A stretch of DNA of 64,000 nt, taken from assembly GCA_023078555.1 (NCBI GenBank), contig CM041201.1:8377172-8441171 (forward strand). Direction: 5' to 3'. Within the stretch, counting starts at the first letter, position 1, and every line of letters starts with the position of its first letter. This stretch comes from Ulva prolifera. Lineage: Eukaryota; Chlorophyta; Ulvophyceae; Ulvales; Ulvaceae. Made by a program: the position numbers and the translations under genes. The notes under the pieces were generated by a model. It saw only the letters and a list, made by a program, of their open reading frames with translations. It was not told the DNA's origin and made no database searches. Positions 37,536 to 48,987 of the stretch are shown here, piece after piece.

Positions 37536-37566
37536 AAGTGAATCTGAATTTACTGAGCCGTATCCT
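37536..37566 (+). repeat. 31-nt repeat, copy 2
   Basis: Second copy of the sequence at 37220-37250, same orientation, two mismatches. Confidence 0.85.
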
Positions 37567-39608
37567 GAAGAGGAGATTGACAACTCTGAATTAACGGGAC
37601 CCGTATGCCGATGTGTGACGCTGGACATTGGCCTGGTCTGGCAGACAGAACTCTGAAGTACAGATTGGATTGTGTGGCGTTGCATATCTTGGCACTGTGT
37701 TACAAGGATAAAGGCGGGACGCGGGCAGCAGCACTGTGCATTCCCTTCAGCTCTACTGTATCAACTTCTGTGCAGGGTGCCTGAAGACTGGAATTTGGAG
37801 TGTCTTGCAAGTCTCAGCTGCTGCCGCATGTACGGCATTGAGAATTCGGAATTCGGAAGATGCAGTGGCGTGTCCCGCTGCCGCTTTGTCCACTGACACG
37901 CATCTTTGTGCACAAGCCTAGGGGAGGCCTGGTTGAAGACGCCTGCTTCATTTCATCTACGTACATACCCCGAGATGTGATGCCGCATTTATCCTTGTAT
38001 CACAGCATGTGATGAGACTCCCACACCAACACAATGGCGACGCACAGCAGCCCTGCAGGGACCTGGTGCGGCTGTCTGGCGCTGCTTCTGGTGTTTGTGT
38101 AGGTGTTTTGCTTGGGGGGCATCACGCGATTGCCCTATATGTGCGTGCTCATTGTTTGCACTGTTAGGTGCTTCTCCAACCATTGGTGGGCCATTTCAAT
38201 ACAACTGAGGATGGCCTAACGCCTTCCTTGAGTGTTGCATGATAATGCAGTACAAAGACACAGGCTAGCCACCTGCCATGACTGTTGCCTCACGATGCTT
38301 CAGCAGGGGCATCCTGTACTGTGTTGACCTGTCAGTCAATGCAGAGATAGTCTGCAAGCAGATGCAGCTGCACCATCTGTGCAGCTGCTATGAATGTACA
38401 CGTATGTTGTCTGGTGAGGTACAATCGGACACAGCTGTTCATGGCATAGTGAAGCCGCCACTGGGGTCAGACACACACTGGGGTCAGACACAACACATGC
38501 AGGCAGTTGGTTGCTCATGCACCTCCACATGGATCATGACAATGTGTACGTGGCATGAGATGTCAGTGCATCCCAGCTGCACAAGCTACCTTCTTGGTGT
38601 CCAGCTTGCAGAGAGAGGGAGTTACGCACCCCTCACAAGCATGTTCACATCACATCACTTACCTTGGCCGCAACCTGTGAGCACAACTTGGCCACTACCC
38701 CAAGCTTGCAATCAGGTATAGTGCTGCCAAGCAGAATGAGGAATAAACACAGCAACTGTTACTGTGCTGTATATTTCTCAGATACGCCATGATGGAGATA
38801 GGGCATGCTGGAAGAGACATCTTGGCAGAAGCATGTTACCTGTGGAGAGGAGAAAGCTTGTCAGACATGGTTGGACTCACAGTACACAGAACCTGGTTGA
38901 CCTCAGCTGAGCTCATCTTTGCTGTGGATCCATTGTCCACCTGCCACTTCCTGGCATGGCTGTGCTGAAGAAGAAGTCACACAGTGGTGCTGTCCTGTCC
39001 ACCTGCACCTTGCCATCCAAACCCCATGCTGATAAGAGATGACTGCGTGGACTGTGGGTTGACTCTGAGTTACTGCATGTGCTGTGCTTGTCCAACACAT
39101 GCAGACCTTTGCATGTCATGCATACTTGGGTGAATCATGAACTCCACTGCATGCAGGAAGCAGTGAAGTATGGGCATGAAGAACCAGTGATGTGGCAGCT
39201 GCACCACACACACACATGGGAAGCATGTGAGGTGATGCTGTGACTTTCCTGGCTATCAAAATGCATTTCCTTACACATGCCTCCAGTTGCAAGCTGTTTC
39301 TATGAAGGAATTCTACTGAACAGGGCCGTTGCAACTGCATGCTGCTGTGAACAAAGCAGAGGCATGTACTGTCCCTAAAACACATGGGGCATCCACATGG
39401 GGCATGAGGATGTCCAACACTGCAAAGCACAAGTATACATACAACATGACACAAATGCTGCGATGAACACCAATGCGCTGAACACCAAAGTAGAGCATGG
39501 ATGACTTGTGCCCCGTCTGACATTTTGTGTCGCAAACACTGCAGCACGGATTCTGAACATTGTAGGAATGGACCGGTCCTGGAGACTTTACAAGATCTGC
39601 AACAACTG

Positions 39609-39790
39609 TTGTCAGCTCCAGCTTGGCACAGCACTCAGTGGTGTGTTTCAAGGCGCACCAGTGGCCAGAACAGTGTCGACCTCAACACACTCAACAACAA
39701 CGCAATGAAAACTCCGGAAACCCTGATGTACCTAGCAGTGGCCTGAGCAGCCAGCCAGCCATCAGCGTGGGCGGCCAACACGACCCACGC
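39609..39790 (-). repeat. Diverged relic of the kinase 3' flank
   Basis: Aligns by eye with about 40000-40185 in the same orientation (shared runs include CAGCTCCAGC, CACCAGTGGCC, CCTCAACACACTCAAC and ATGTACCTAGCA), roughly 70% identical. It lies just outside the near-identical inverted-repeat arm. It looks like the original 3' flank of the left kinase paralogue, left behind when the newer sequence was copied in. Confidence 0.7.
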
Positions 39791-39803
39791 ATGGCTTCAC
39801 CAG

Positions 39804-42277
39804 GATGGACATGACGACGGTGCTGGATAGCATAGACCTATCCCAGGGTGCCCCGGTAGATCACGGCTCGTAGTGGCGGGGTGTGGGGGCTCAGGCCACA
39901 GCGAGTGTGCAGTGTGCGGCTGGTGGATGGGGCAACCAGTAGACTGTAAATCAATTGTTATGTAGCAAACAAGCATTACAGGGACGCGTATCGGCTGTTC
40001 TCAGCTCCAGCCTGGCACTGCACCCGGTGGCATTCTTCAGGGCACACCAGTGGCCTGAACAGTCACAACCTCAACACACTCAACAAACACGAAAAGAGAG
40101 TACTCGATCACTCATGTACCTAGCAATGGCACGAACGGCCAATCAGCCAGCCAGATTAGCAGCCTCCACGGCCCAAGCAGGGCTTTGTGTCACACTGACG
40201 GGAAAACAATAGTACACATACACTCGGGCAGCAGCATCTGACCCACTATACACTACCATACGGGGCACGCCTTCACGGGCACGCTTCCCACTGGCATCGC
40301 ACGATTCCATCTCATCGCACGGGTCGGTACATCACGAAAAGAATGTGAAGAGAGGGCGCCTCGGGTCGCAGGCTGTGGCGCGCCCCGGGCACCCGGACAA
40401 GGTGCGGCCTCAGCAGGGGGTGCAGTCAAGCTGGCAAGTTCTGTGCACGGGCGCTGCAACATCGTCACCACGGCTGCCAGGACGCGGCAGCGGCCTCCCC
40501 CTCCTGCTTCACCAGTGCTGGGGGGGTCGCCGGCAGCCACGCGGCATCCTCGCGGCGGGGCGACACCATGAGCACCTCAGAGATGGCACTGCGGGGTGAC
40601 ATGTCCTCCGAGAAGCTGTTCCAGCCGGCGGGGGCATCCGAGTTGGCCTCATACGAGGGCCGCGCCGCCCTCCGCCCGCGCCACAGCCCGCAGAATCCCG
40701 CACAGCGGCTCGCCAGCAGCGCATCGGACATGCTGGAGGAAAGGTACGGCCAGCCCCAGCGCGGCTGATCAGGGCCGGCCTGCGGCCCCGGCGGCGTGGG
40801 CGGCCGGTCCATGGACGCCAGGGATATGGGCGCGGAGAGGGGTCCAGAGTCCTGCGCCGCTGCACCCTGTGCGGTGGGGGTCGCGGGCCCCTGTGGAGCG
40901 GCAAACAGCGCCATCTCGAGTTCCCGGGCGCCCCCGGCAGGTGAGCCCACCAGCACGCTATAGGGGGGCGCAGCGTCAGAATCTGCGTCCGACTCTGGCA
41001 TGGGGGAGTAGCCGTGCATGGAGGCCTCACTGGAGCGCGGAGTGGCGCGATCAATGGACGCGCACGTGTCGATGGATGCCCGCAGGGACGCTGTCTCCGA
41101 TTGTGGCACGGGTGAATAGCCTTGCATGGAGTTGTTGCGAGAGGGCGGCAAGGTGCCATCAGCAGAGACGCGGGCTTCAATGGATCCCCGCATGGACGCT
41201 GTCTCCCATTGTGGCACGGATGCATAGCCTTGCATGGAGTCGTTGCAAGAGGGCGGCGAGTCACTACCAACAGAGATGCAGGCTTCAATGGATCCCCGCA
41301 TGGACCCTGTGGCGGCCAAGTCGGCAGAAGGCAGCGACGCTTGGAAGGCGCAGAACGAGGGCGACAGCGGGGCGGCGCCGCTGCTCGCGCCAGACTCTGC
41401 ACTGCCAGGGGAGGCGGACCGGCGCAGCGTGCGTGCGGTCTCCTTGCTGCCGTCCAGGGCCGCGGCGAGCGCCTCCAGGCGCTGCACGGCCTGAACCGCC
41501 GTCGGCCGCGCGGCAGGGTCGTGGCTGACCATCCTAAACACCAGGTCCGCCAGGTCGTCGGCGGCGGCGGTGTTGCGGAACTCCGCTAGCGGCACGGTGC
41601 CGCGCGCGTACAGGGTGCCCTCCTCTAGAGCCTCCTCAAACTCCCGCACACTCAGGTCCTCGTACGGCTTGGCAGTGCACAGCATGTCGAGGATGGTGAC
41701 CCCGCACGCATACACGTCCTGCGCCGCGTGCACCACCGCCTCCAGACCAAGCTGCAGCTCCCGCGGAACGAAGGGGGGGCTGCCCCCGTCCTCCTCCGAC
41801 ACGCGCTCCCCGATGCCGCGGCAGAAGCCCATGTCGGCCAGCTTCACGCCTGCCGAGCGTGCGGTCACGGTGGGCGTGGCTAGCAGGATGTTGGCGCTCT
41901 TGATGTCGCCGTGGCACAGGCCGGCCTCATGCATGCAGCCGATGCCACGCATCACCTCCAGCGCGACCTGTATGATACGCCGCACCGGCATCGGCTGGCG
42001 GCGGCTCTTGCTGCGGCTGTTGGAGCGGTTACCGCGGATGGCCGCGAGGCGCTCCTCCAGGGTGCCGCCCTGGCACAGCTCGAGCACCAGGCACCGGCCG
42101 TCCTCCGTGGCCGCCTCCAGGCGCACGATGTTGGGGTGGGAGAGCCTCTGCAGTGCATCGTGCTCGCGCAGGAGGGCGCGCTTCGCATGCGCCGATGGGC
42201 TAGCCTGCTTCACAGCAACAGGCTGCCCGTCCAGGTCCGCCTCGAACACCTGCAGCAGCTGGCACCGAAGTGAGCCA
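39804..42277 (-). repeat. Left arm of the 2.47-kb inverted repeat
   Basis: Near-identical reverse complement of 46521-48987. It runs from 28 bp before the terminal kinase exon, through the whole exon and 3' flank, into the last 22 codons of the gene adjoining the right copy. Outside both ends similarity stops abruptly. The arms differ by a few substitutions and small indels. Confidence 0.95.
39805..39873 (+). pseudogene. Tail fragment (22 codons plus TAG) of the gene at 48918-54800
   Basis: Reads MDMTTVLDSIDLSQGAPVDH then Gly-Ser-TAG, identical to the C-terminus of the minus-strand gene ending at 48918. It has no upstream part: similarity stops one base before the first Met codon. It was carried in as the end of the inverted-repeat arm and is not a gene. 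Confidence 0.9.
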
Positions 42278-42833
42278 CATCGCCGATCGCTGAGTGCGTG
42301 CATACTCATGTATAGAGAGAATTACACCTGCAGATCATGCTTGACGTGCCCATGGATTCTCGGCTCGCGAGCTGTCTGAGTGCAGCAGCTGTCAGAGTGT
42401 GATGGAGTCGATGATGGAGTGCTCACACGGAGCTAGCCCGCGACCTGGACCATTGGACCACAACCAACAACTTGCTGGGCCCGCCATGCACTGCACATTG
42501 TCATGATACTCGGCTTTCACTCTATCTCATACCGTCACCAGGTGAGATGAGCCGAGAGAAGTATGGAAACAGCCCGGGACGCGTACGTGCCTTCGCAAAT
42601 GCGCTCAGTGCCGACGTAGCAAGGCAGTGCGAGGAGCTTGATGCAATACACGTACATAAGCTCATGCTCTGTTGCAATTCACGCTGTACATGAGGCACTT
42701 CAGGTGGTTCAGAGCGGAGTCGCGCAAGGAGCGGAAGACAGCCTGCAGGCATCGAACGCACCTTGGCAAACTCGCCTGTGCCAAGCACTTGTGCGGATCC
42801 CAGCCCCAACGCGTGCGCTTTGATTACCTTCAT
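40465..42833 (-). CDS. Kinase-like protein with 36-aa tail repeats, left paralogue
   Basis: Two supported exons: 42762-42833 (24 codons, Gly loop in LGTGEFAK) and 40465-42249 (595 codons), joined in phase 0 by a GTGCGT-GCAG intron. The kinase lobe has VAVK, LSHPNIVRLEA, LVLELCQGGTL, CHGDIKSANILL in place of HRD, and LADMG in place of DFG. The catalytic Asp, Asn and Mg-binding Asp remain, so activity is possible but it is a non-RD, variant-DFG protein of TKL-like appearance. The C-terminal half has three tandem units of 36, 36 and 35 aa beginning SMRGSIEA, SMRGSIEA and SLRASIDT, each ending near a P-[QE]-[WS] motif. Upstream exons may exist: a hydrophobic stretch (TALAIAIVVATVVGTLNT) is encoded on the minus strand near 43339-43394 and could be a receptor-like TM helix, but I cannot link it. 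The terminal exon is a near copy of the right paralogue (eight residue differences). Confidence 0.82.
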
Positions 42834-45800
42834 CCTGCAGTGGTCACCAGAAATTTCAATGAGCTGCTTTTGTCACAGGAGACAAACCATCGGTATGTTG
42901 TTACCGCTCTGCAGCTTGCTGATTTATCTCCTGCAGCGCTGGCAGTATCCGGCCTAAGAACACCCAGAAAATAGGGCATGCCGCTTTCGAAAGAGCCCTC
43001 TTCAGCGAAAATTGGTGCTGACATAGATTCATCCTCAACACAGCGTCCGCGCTGGTGAGAGCGCATTACGTCGGGCTTGTGCGCAGTAGGAATGTGCCAT
43101 ACCTGAAATATCCGTGTTATGCTGCGGTGACTTGCGAGATGATTTTTTTCAATAATTCGGTGATTCACGGAAACAAGCTTCAGCTGTCAACCTCACTTGC
43201 TGCCCACCTGCAAACATGGCCAACGTTGCGAGGAGTGCCATGTCGTCCAACGTATTGGTTGAGCTCAGTTGAACACGCAATGCCTTGTATGGACGTTTAT
43301 GGCCCTATTTACAGCTACTGATGACATTGGAATGGTGGGTATTCAGAGTGCCGACAACAGTCGCCACGACAATTGCAATTGCAAGCGCAGTGCTGCTCGG
43401 GCTCCACACAAGTTACCTTACTGGAGCTTGCAAGGCCACGGTGCATCGCATTTCTGACTATATGTATGAGCATGATCTACAAGGCATGACAAGAGACGTA
43501 CCAGAAGTGACAGCCTTGTAGAGCAGCGACGATCGGGGCGTGCACAAACGAACAAACCCACGGAGAGCTTGATCTCATTCCGGCATGGATGAAGGTGCAC
43601 TCGCGGCATGAGCTATTTCAAGCACCTACTGCTGAGTGTTGAACAAAACACGTTGCCGTGTGATTCGCTCGGCAACAAGACGTAGCATGAGCTGGCCACG
43701 ACTGGTCGATGATTCCTGACGCACGACATGCATCGGAGGCCATGCATACGTGGGTGTGCTGCACGTGTCTTGCGGCTCTGTGCATGCTGCGTCCTCACGC
43801 GTCAAGCCACATATTCGGGCCGCCACCAATGCATTGGGATGCGGCCGCCGCCAGCGATGAATTGGAATGTGGCCGCCTCTACCACCACGACGTGCAGCCG
43901 CACGTGTGACCACCTGTGGCCACACAAGCACGCATGCGACGGTCCCATCGATCGTGCAGCTCCCGCAAAAAGTGAAGCCTGTGCGCCGGTCCTGCTCCGA
44001 CACAGCTCTCGATTCAACTGGGACGTTTTGGGCGTTCACCATCGTTTGCCATTGACCTGCCGGGAAAGCCACGCGGCTCCCACTACTTTGGCAACGCACA
44101 ACCGCCGTTGCTTGAGTTCTACAGGTAGTGCCGGGCTGAAGATGCCTCAACGATCAAGGCAGCCAGTGGAGCCATGCGAATCCCCACGCAAGCAAAGTTA
44201 CAAGAGCCAACGCGCACGCATTGGCTGCGAACGTCACCTGTGGGGGGGACCCTCGAGCTAGAATCTGACACCACCACTTAGCATGTCTCAGTGCAGACTT
44301 ACACATACACATGCGACTATGTTTCAAATGTTGCCGGACACAGCAACGTCAGCTGCACTGGCAGATATAGTGCATCCATCCAGTTGCGCTCGTGTTGTCC
44401 AACACCGCCAAGCAGTGCCGGAGCTGTGCGCTGAATTCAGGCCGGTTTGTGGGCAATCTACTGAGTCCGACCAGCGATCGGCATACGTGATCATGATCCT
44501 GTATACACATGCATGGTGCTGCACCGGGGACGGTGCGGGGGGGGCTTGACAGCGAGCAGCCGCACCACCTCCTGTTGGGGGATGTCGGGGCATCCGGCAT
44601 GCATGGCGGACGCCGGGCTATAGGGCTATATATCTCGCGCTGCCATGGCCACATGTACACTTGACTTCGCAAAACAGCTCGGAGATCATATGATATGCAG
44701 GCATCAGTGCCGAGACGAGCACACCTGTTGTGTTCGTGGCAAAGACCACAACACAATGGTGACATCAGCATCGTTATCAGTCTCAACACCTGTTCGTGGA
44801 GAGAATGCTGGCCATGGTGATCCATCTGCATATATATGGACAGCCAGGGGCAGCGACCAGGTTCACTGGCAATGAGATGAAAGCAAAAATCCAGCAGCCA
44901 CGCAGCCGGTGACGGTCGGAAGGGCAGAAGAAAGACATACCCGAAGTCTGCTTCAAGCTGGTGAATGTTTCGCTTGTGCCACGCGTGATCAATTGCCACG
45001 CATGTGTTGATGTGCCAGTGGCCAGGCCTCCTGTAGCACTGATGTAACTCGAAACAATGCACTTCATACTTCTTCGTAGGAAATTTGTGGCAATGTTGCT
45101 GCCCCTTCGCTCTTCTGTAACACTGTCCAAATCGTGCCTTGTGCCTGCACTGACCCCCCATGTCGGGATATCTCGAGTGGCAATGCATGTGCGACTGGGA
45201 CCAGGAGACGCACGGTGGAAACGGCTGACGATGCAGACGTGCATATGCACGTGCACATCGATGAATGCGTAACTTTATGCATGACCGTGAATTTTTCGGT
45301 GCACAGCGGTGCCAGCGATCCTCGTTCACTCGTGGCCAGTGGAGCTCGAGTAGCGTTCGCGACAATGTTCCCCAGGCCTGGCACAGCGCGCCCAGGATCC
45401 TATATCAACGTAGGAACAGGGCAATGCTCGTATACACAATCTATCGAGTACTACATATCTGCATGTGCGTCTGAGGCTATCGACAGCTGGGAGAGTGTGC
45501 ACCGACATCCCTCGCCGCCCGATCGGCCGTGGGTTGCGTAATTGGTTGGCGAGCTCCTGGTACTCCTCTGCAAGGCTCTGCTCATCGGTGTGAAGCCTTT
45601 CACAATCGTTTGGGCGTAGTTGTAAGAAATGCCATGCATCATGGATCCCGATCCAGGCCACCATTTGGCAAGGTGTAGAGCAGCTTTAAAATTTGCAACG
45701 CAATTGCAAAGGGCGAGCACTCTGAAATGCCATGCACTCAGGCGATTCAAGTGCCCTGAATTATGCTAGGTAGAATCTTGGTTCAAACCATATGTAGCTG

Positions 45801-46247
45801 ACGTTTCCCTCGCAGCCATGTGAAATGAAATGCAATCCCGCATGCCCACCGTACCATCCTTGTAGGTGGGTTGCACGCGAGCTCAGCAAGAAAGCAACTC
45901 CCGTGACCTCCACTACAGAGGAAAGAAGGTGACAATATCTCAGATTTCAATATCATCAGGTCCGGACCCATGCTTTTGGCGCCTCTGTTTGCTCGAGCGG
46001 ATGTGCTGTTCCCAGCGCTGCTAGCCTCTTCTCATGCTTTCCCCATGACGCTTCCATTCGTAAACCTGGCATGGCTCGTGGGTGGGCCTGGCGTGTCCAC
46101 TCTATGTTAGCCAGCCGATGGCTACAGCACTAGTGCGCGCGCGGCTAAGATGCCAGCGTTAACAATGGGCTTACGCTCGACGTTCTCAGCAAGCGCGCCC
46201 TTTTCTGCATTCACTTGCCATCGTAACAGTTTGCGGGAATGTGCAGG
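42834..46247. other. Spacer between the head-to-head kinase genes
   Basis: 3.4 kb that should contain both promoters and any upstream exons. A candidate left-gene exon lies around 42830-43053 (minus strand, after CACCAG, containing SAPIFAEEGSFESGMPYF), and a hydrophobic segment near 43339-43394. I could not join these in phase. On the right, ATG at about 45971 begins a hydrophobic open stretch. A 338-codon minus-strand open frame (44349-45365) is rejected as non-coding. Confidence 0.4.
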
Positions 46248-48333
46248 ATGCAGTGCGTTAAAGCTTCAGCACTGGGCCTCGCATCCGCAAAAATTCTGGG
46301 AAAAGGCGATTTCGCGAAGGTGCGCCCTGAAATTCTCCCCTGATCTCGGAGAAATCGTCCGTGTTGTATTTGGTTGCACCCGGGCAGTTTCGCCCTCGTG
46401 TCATATCTTAAAAGGACGTTTGCCAAGCTGCTCCGAGGTTCGTGCTGTCGTTTTTGCAACGCTTGATCAGGGAGATCAGCTAGACTGCTAGACTCTTGCT
46501 AGACGATTGCTGGCTGCAACTGGCTCACTTCGGTGCCAGCTGCTGCAGGTGTTCGAGGCGGACCTGGACGGGCAGCCTGTTGCTGTGAAGCAGGCTAGCC
46601 CATCGGCGCATGCGAAGCGCGCCCTCCTGCGCGAGCGCGATGCACTGCAGAGGCTCTCCCACCCCAACATCGTGCGCCTGGAGGCGGCCACGGAGGACGG
46701 CCGGTGCCTGGTGCTCGAGCTGTGCCAGGGCGGCACCCTGGAGGAGCGCCTCGCGGCCATCCGCGGTAACCGCTCCAACAGCCGCAGCAAGAGCCGCCGC
46801 CAGCCGATGCCGGTGCGGCGTATCATACAGATCGCGCTGGAGGTGATGCGTGGCATCGGCTGCATGCATGAGGCCGGCTTGTGCCACGGCGACATCAAGA
46901 GTGCCAACATCCTGCTAGCCACGCCCACCGTGACCGCGCGCTCGGCAGGCGTGAAGCTGGCCGACATGGGCTTCTGCCGCGGCATCGGGGAGCGCGTGTC
47001 GGAGGAGGACGGGGGCAGCCCCCCCTTCGTTCCGCGGGAGCTGCAGCTTGGTCTGGAGGCGGTGGCGCACGCGGCGCAGGACGTGTACGCGTGCGGGGTC
47101 ACCATCCTCGACATGCTGTGCACTGCCAAGCCGTACGAGGACCTGAGTGTGCGGGAGTTTGAGGAGGCTCTAGAGGAGGGCACCCTGTACGCGCGCGGCA
47201 CCGTGCCGCTAGCGGAGTTCCGCAACACCGCCGCCGCCGACGACCTGGCGGACCTGGTGTTTAGGATGGTCAGCCACGACCCTGCCGCGCGGCCGACGGC
47301 GGTTCAGGCCGTGCAGCGCCTGGAGGCGCTCGCCGCGGCCCTGGACGGCAGCAAGGAGACCGCACGCACGCTGCGCCAGTCCGCCTCCCCTGGCAGTGCA
47401 GAGTCTGGCGCGAGCAGCGGCGCCGCCCCGCTGTCGCCCTCGTTCTGCGCCTTCCAAGCGTCGCTGCCTTCTGCCGACTTGGCCGCCACAGGGTCCATGC
47501 GGGGATCCATTGAAGCCTGCATCTCTGTTGGTAGTGACTCGCCGCCCTCTTGCAACGACTCCATGCAAGGCTATGCATCCGTGCCACAATGGGAGACAGC
47601 GTCCATGCGGGGATCCATTGAAGCCCGCGTCTCTGCTGATGGCACCTTGCCGCCCTCCCGCAACAACTCCATGCAAGGCTATTCACCCGTGCCACAATCG
47701 GAGACAGCGTCCCTGCGGGGATCCATCGACACGTGCGCGTCCATTGATCGCACCACTCCGCGCTCCAGTGAGGCCTCCATGCACGGCGACTCCCCCATGC
47801 CAGAGTCGGACGCAGATTCTGACGCTGCGCCCCCCTATAGCGTGCTGGTGGGCTCACCTGCCGGGGGCGCCCGGGAACTCGAGATGGCGCTGTTTGCCGC
47901 TCCACAGGGGCCCGCGACCCCCACCGCACAGGGTGCAGCGGCGCAGGACTCTGGACCCCTCTCCGCGCCCATATCCCTGGCGTCCATGGACCGGCCGCCC
48001 ACGCCGCCGGGGCCGCAGGCCGGCCCTGATCAGCCGCGCTGGGGCTGGCCGTACCTTTCCTCCAGCATGTCCGATGCGCTGCTGGCGAGCCGCTGTGCGG
48101 GATTCTGCGGGCTGTGGCGCGGGCGGAGGGCGGCGCGGCCCTCGTATGAGGCCAACTCGGATGCCCCCGCCGGCTGGAACAGCTTCTCCGAGGACATGTC
48201 ACCCCGCAGTGCCATCTCTGAGGTGCTCATGGTGTCGCCCCGCCGCGAGGATGCCGCGTGGCTGCCGGCGACCCCCCCAGCACTGGTGAAGCAGGACGGG
48301 GAGGCCGCTGCCGCGTCCTGGCAGCCGTGGTGA
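46248..48333 (+). CDS. Kinase-like protein with 36-aa tail repeats, right paralogue
   Basis: Two supported exons: 46248-46319 (24 codons, Gly loop in LGKGDFAK) and 46549-48333 (595 codons), phase 0, GTGCGC-GCAG intron. The terminal exon has exactly the same length as the left copy and differs at eight residues (for example REHDAL/RERDAL, RRSASPG/RQSASPG, KQEGE/KQDGE). HGDIKSAN and ADMG replace HRD and DFG as in the left copy. In contrast, the P-loop exon matches the left one at only 48 of 72 nt, mostly through third-position changes, so both P-loop exons appear to be under purifying selection and of older divergence. Upstream exons may be missing. The terminal exon's 3' flank overlaps the end of the minus-strand gene at 48918 in a convergent arrangement. 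Confidence 0.82.
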
Positions 48334-48987
48334 CGATGCTGCAGCGCCCGGGCACAGAACTTGCCAGCTTGACTGTACCCCCTGCTGAGGCCGCACCTTG
48401 TCCGGGTGCCCAGGGCGCGCCACAGCCTGCGACCCGAGGCGCCCTCTCTCCACATTCTTTTCTTGATGTACCGTCCCGTGCGATGAGATGGAATCATGCG
48501 ATGCCAGAGGGAAGCATGCCCGTGAAGGCGTGCCCCGTATGGTAGTGTGTAGCGGGTCAGATGCTGCTGCCCGAGTGTATGTGTACTATTGTTTTCCCGT
48601 TAGTGTGACACAAAGCCCTGCTTGGGCCGTGGAGGCTGCTGATCTGGCTGGCTGATTGGCCGTTCGTGCCATTGCTAGGTACATGAGAGATCGAGTAATC
48701 TCTTTGCGTGTTTGTTGAGTGTGTAGAGGTTGTGACTGTTCAGGCCACTGATGTGCCCTGAAGAATGCCACCGGGTGCAGTGCCAGGCTGGAGCTGAGAA
48801 CAGCCGATACGCGTCCTTGTAATTCTTGTTTGCTACATAACAATTGATTTACAGTCTACTGGTTGCCCCATCCACCAGCCGCACACTGCACACTCGCTGT
48901 GCCCCCACACCCCGCCACTACGAGCCGTGATCTACCGGGGCACCCTGGGATAGGTCTATGCTATCCAGCACCGTCGTCATGTCCATC
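46521..48987 (+). repeat. Right arm of the 2.47-kb inverted repeat (probable donor)
   Basis: Partner of 39804-42277, separated by a 4,243-bp spacer. Here the arm's outer end lies inside an intact gene (minus strand, stop at 48918), whereas the left arm holds only that gene's tail. This makes the right arm the likely source. Confidence 0.95.

Larger units (their letters stand above)
33755..39608. other. 5.8-kb gene-poor interval
   Basis: I find no exon chain that I can support. Open frames are short and Cys/His-rich. GCATGC-type motifs are dense around 34180-34350 and 35660-35690. A 31-nt duplicated sequence is annotated separately. Confidence 0.45.

Noticed and set aside
44349-45365. 338-codon open frame on the minus strand
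   Set aside because: Long but extremely rich in Cys, His, Arg and Met-His runs with no domain or helix pattern. It lies in the kinase spacer and looks like chance openness.
47270-48202. 310-codon antisense frames over both kinase terminal exons
   Set aside because: Arg/Pro/Ala-rich mirror images of the kinase coding strand; they occur in both arms only because the arms are copies.
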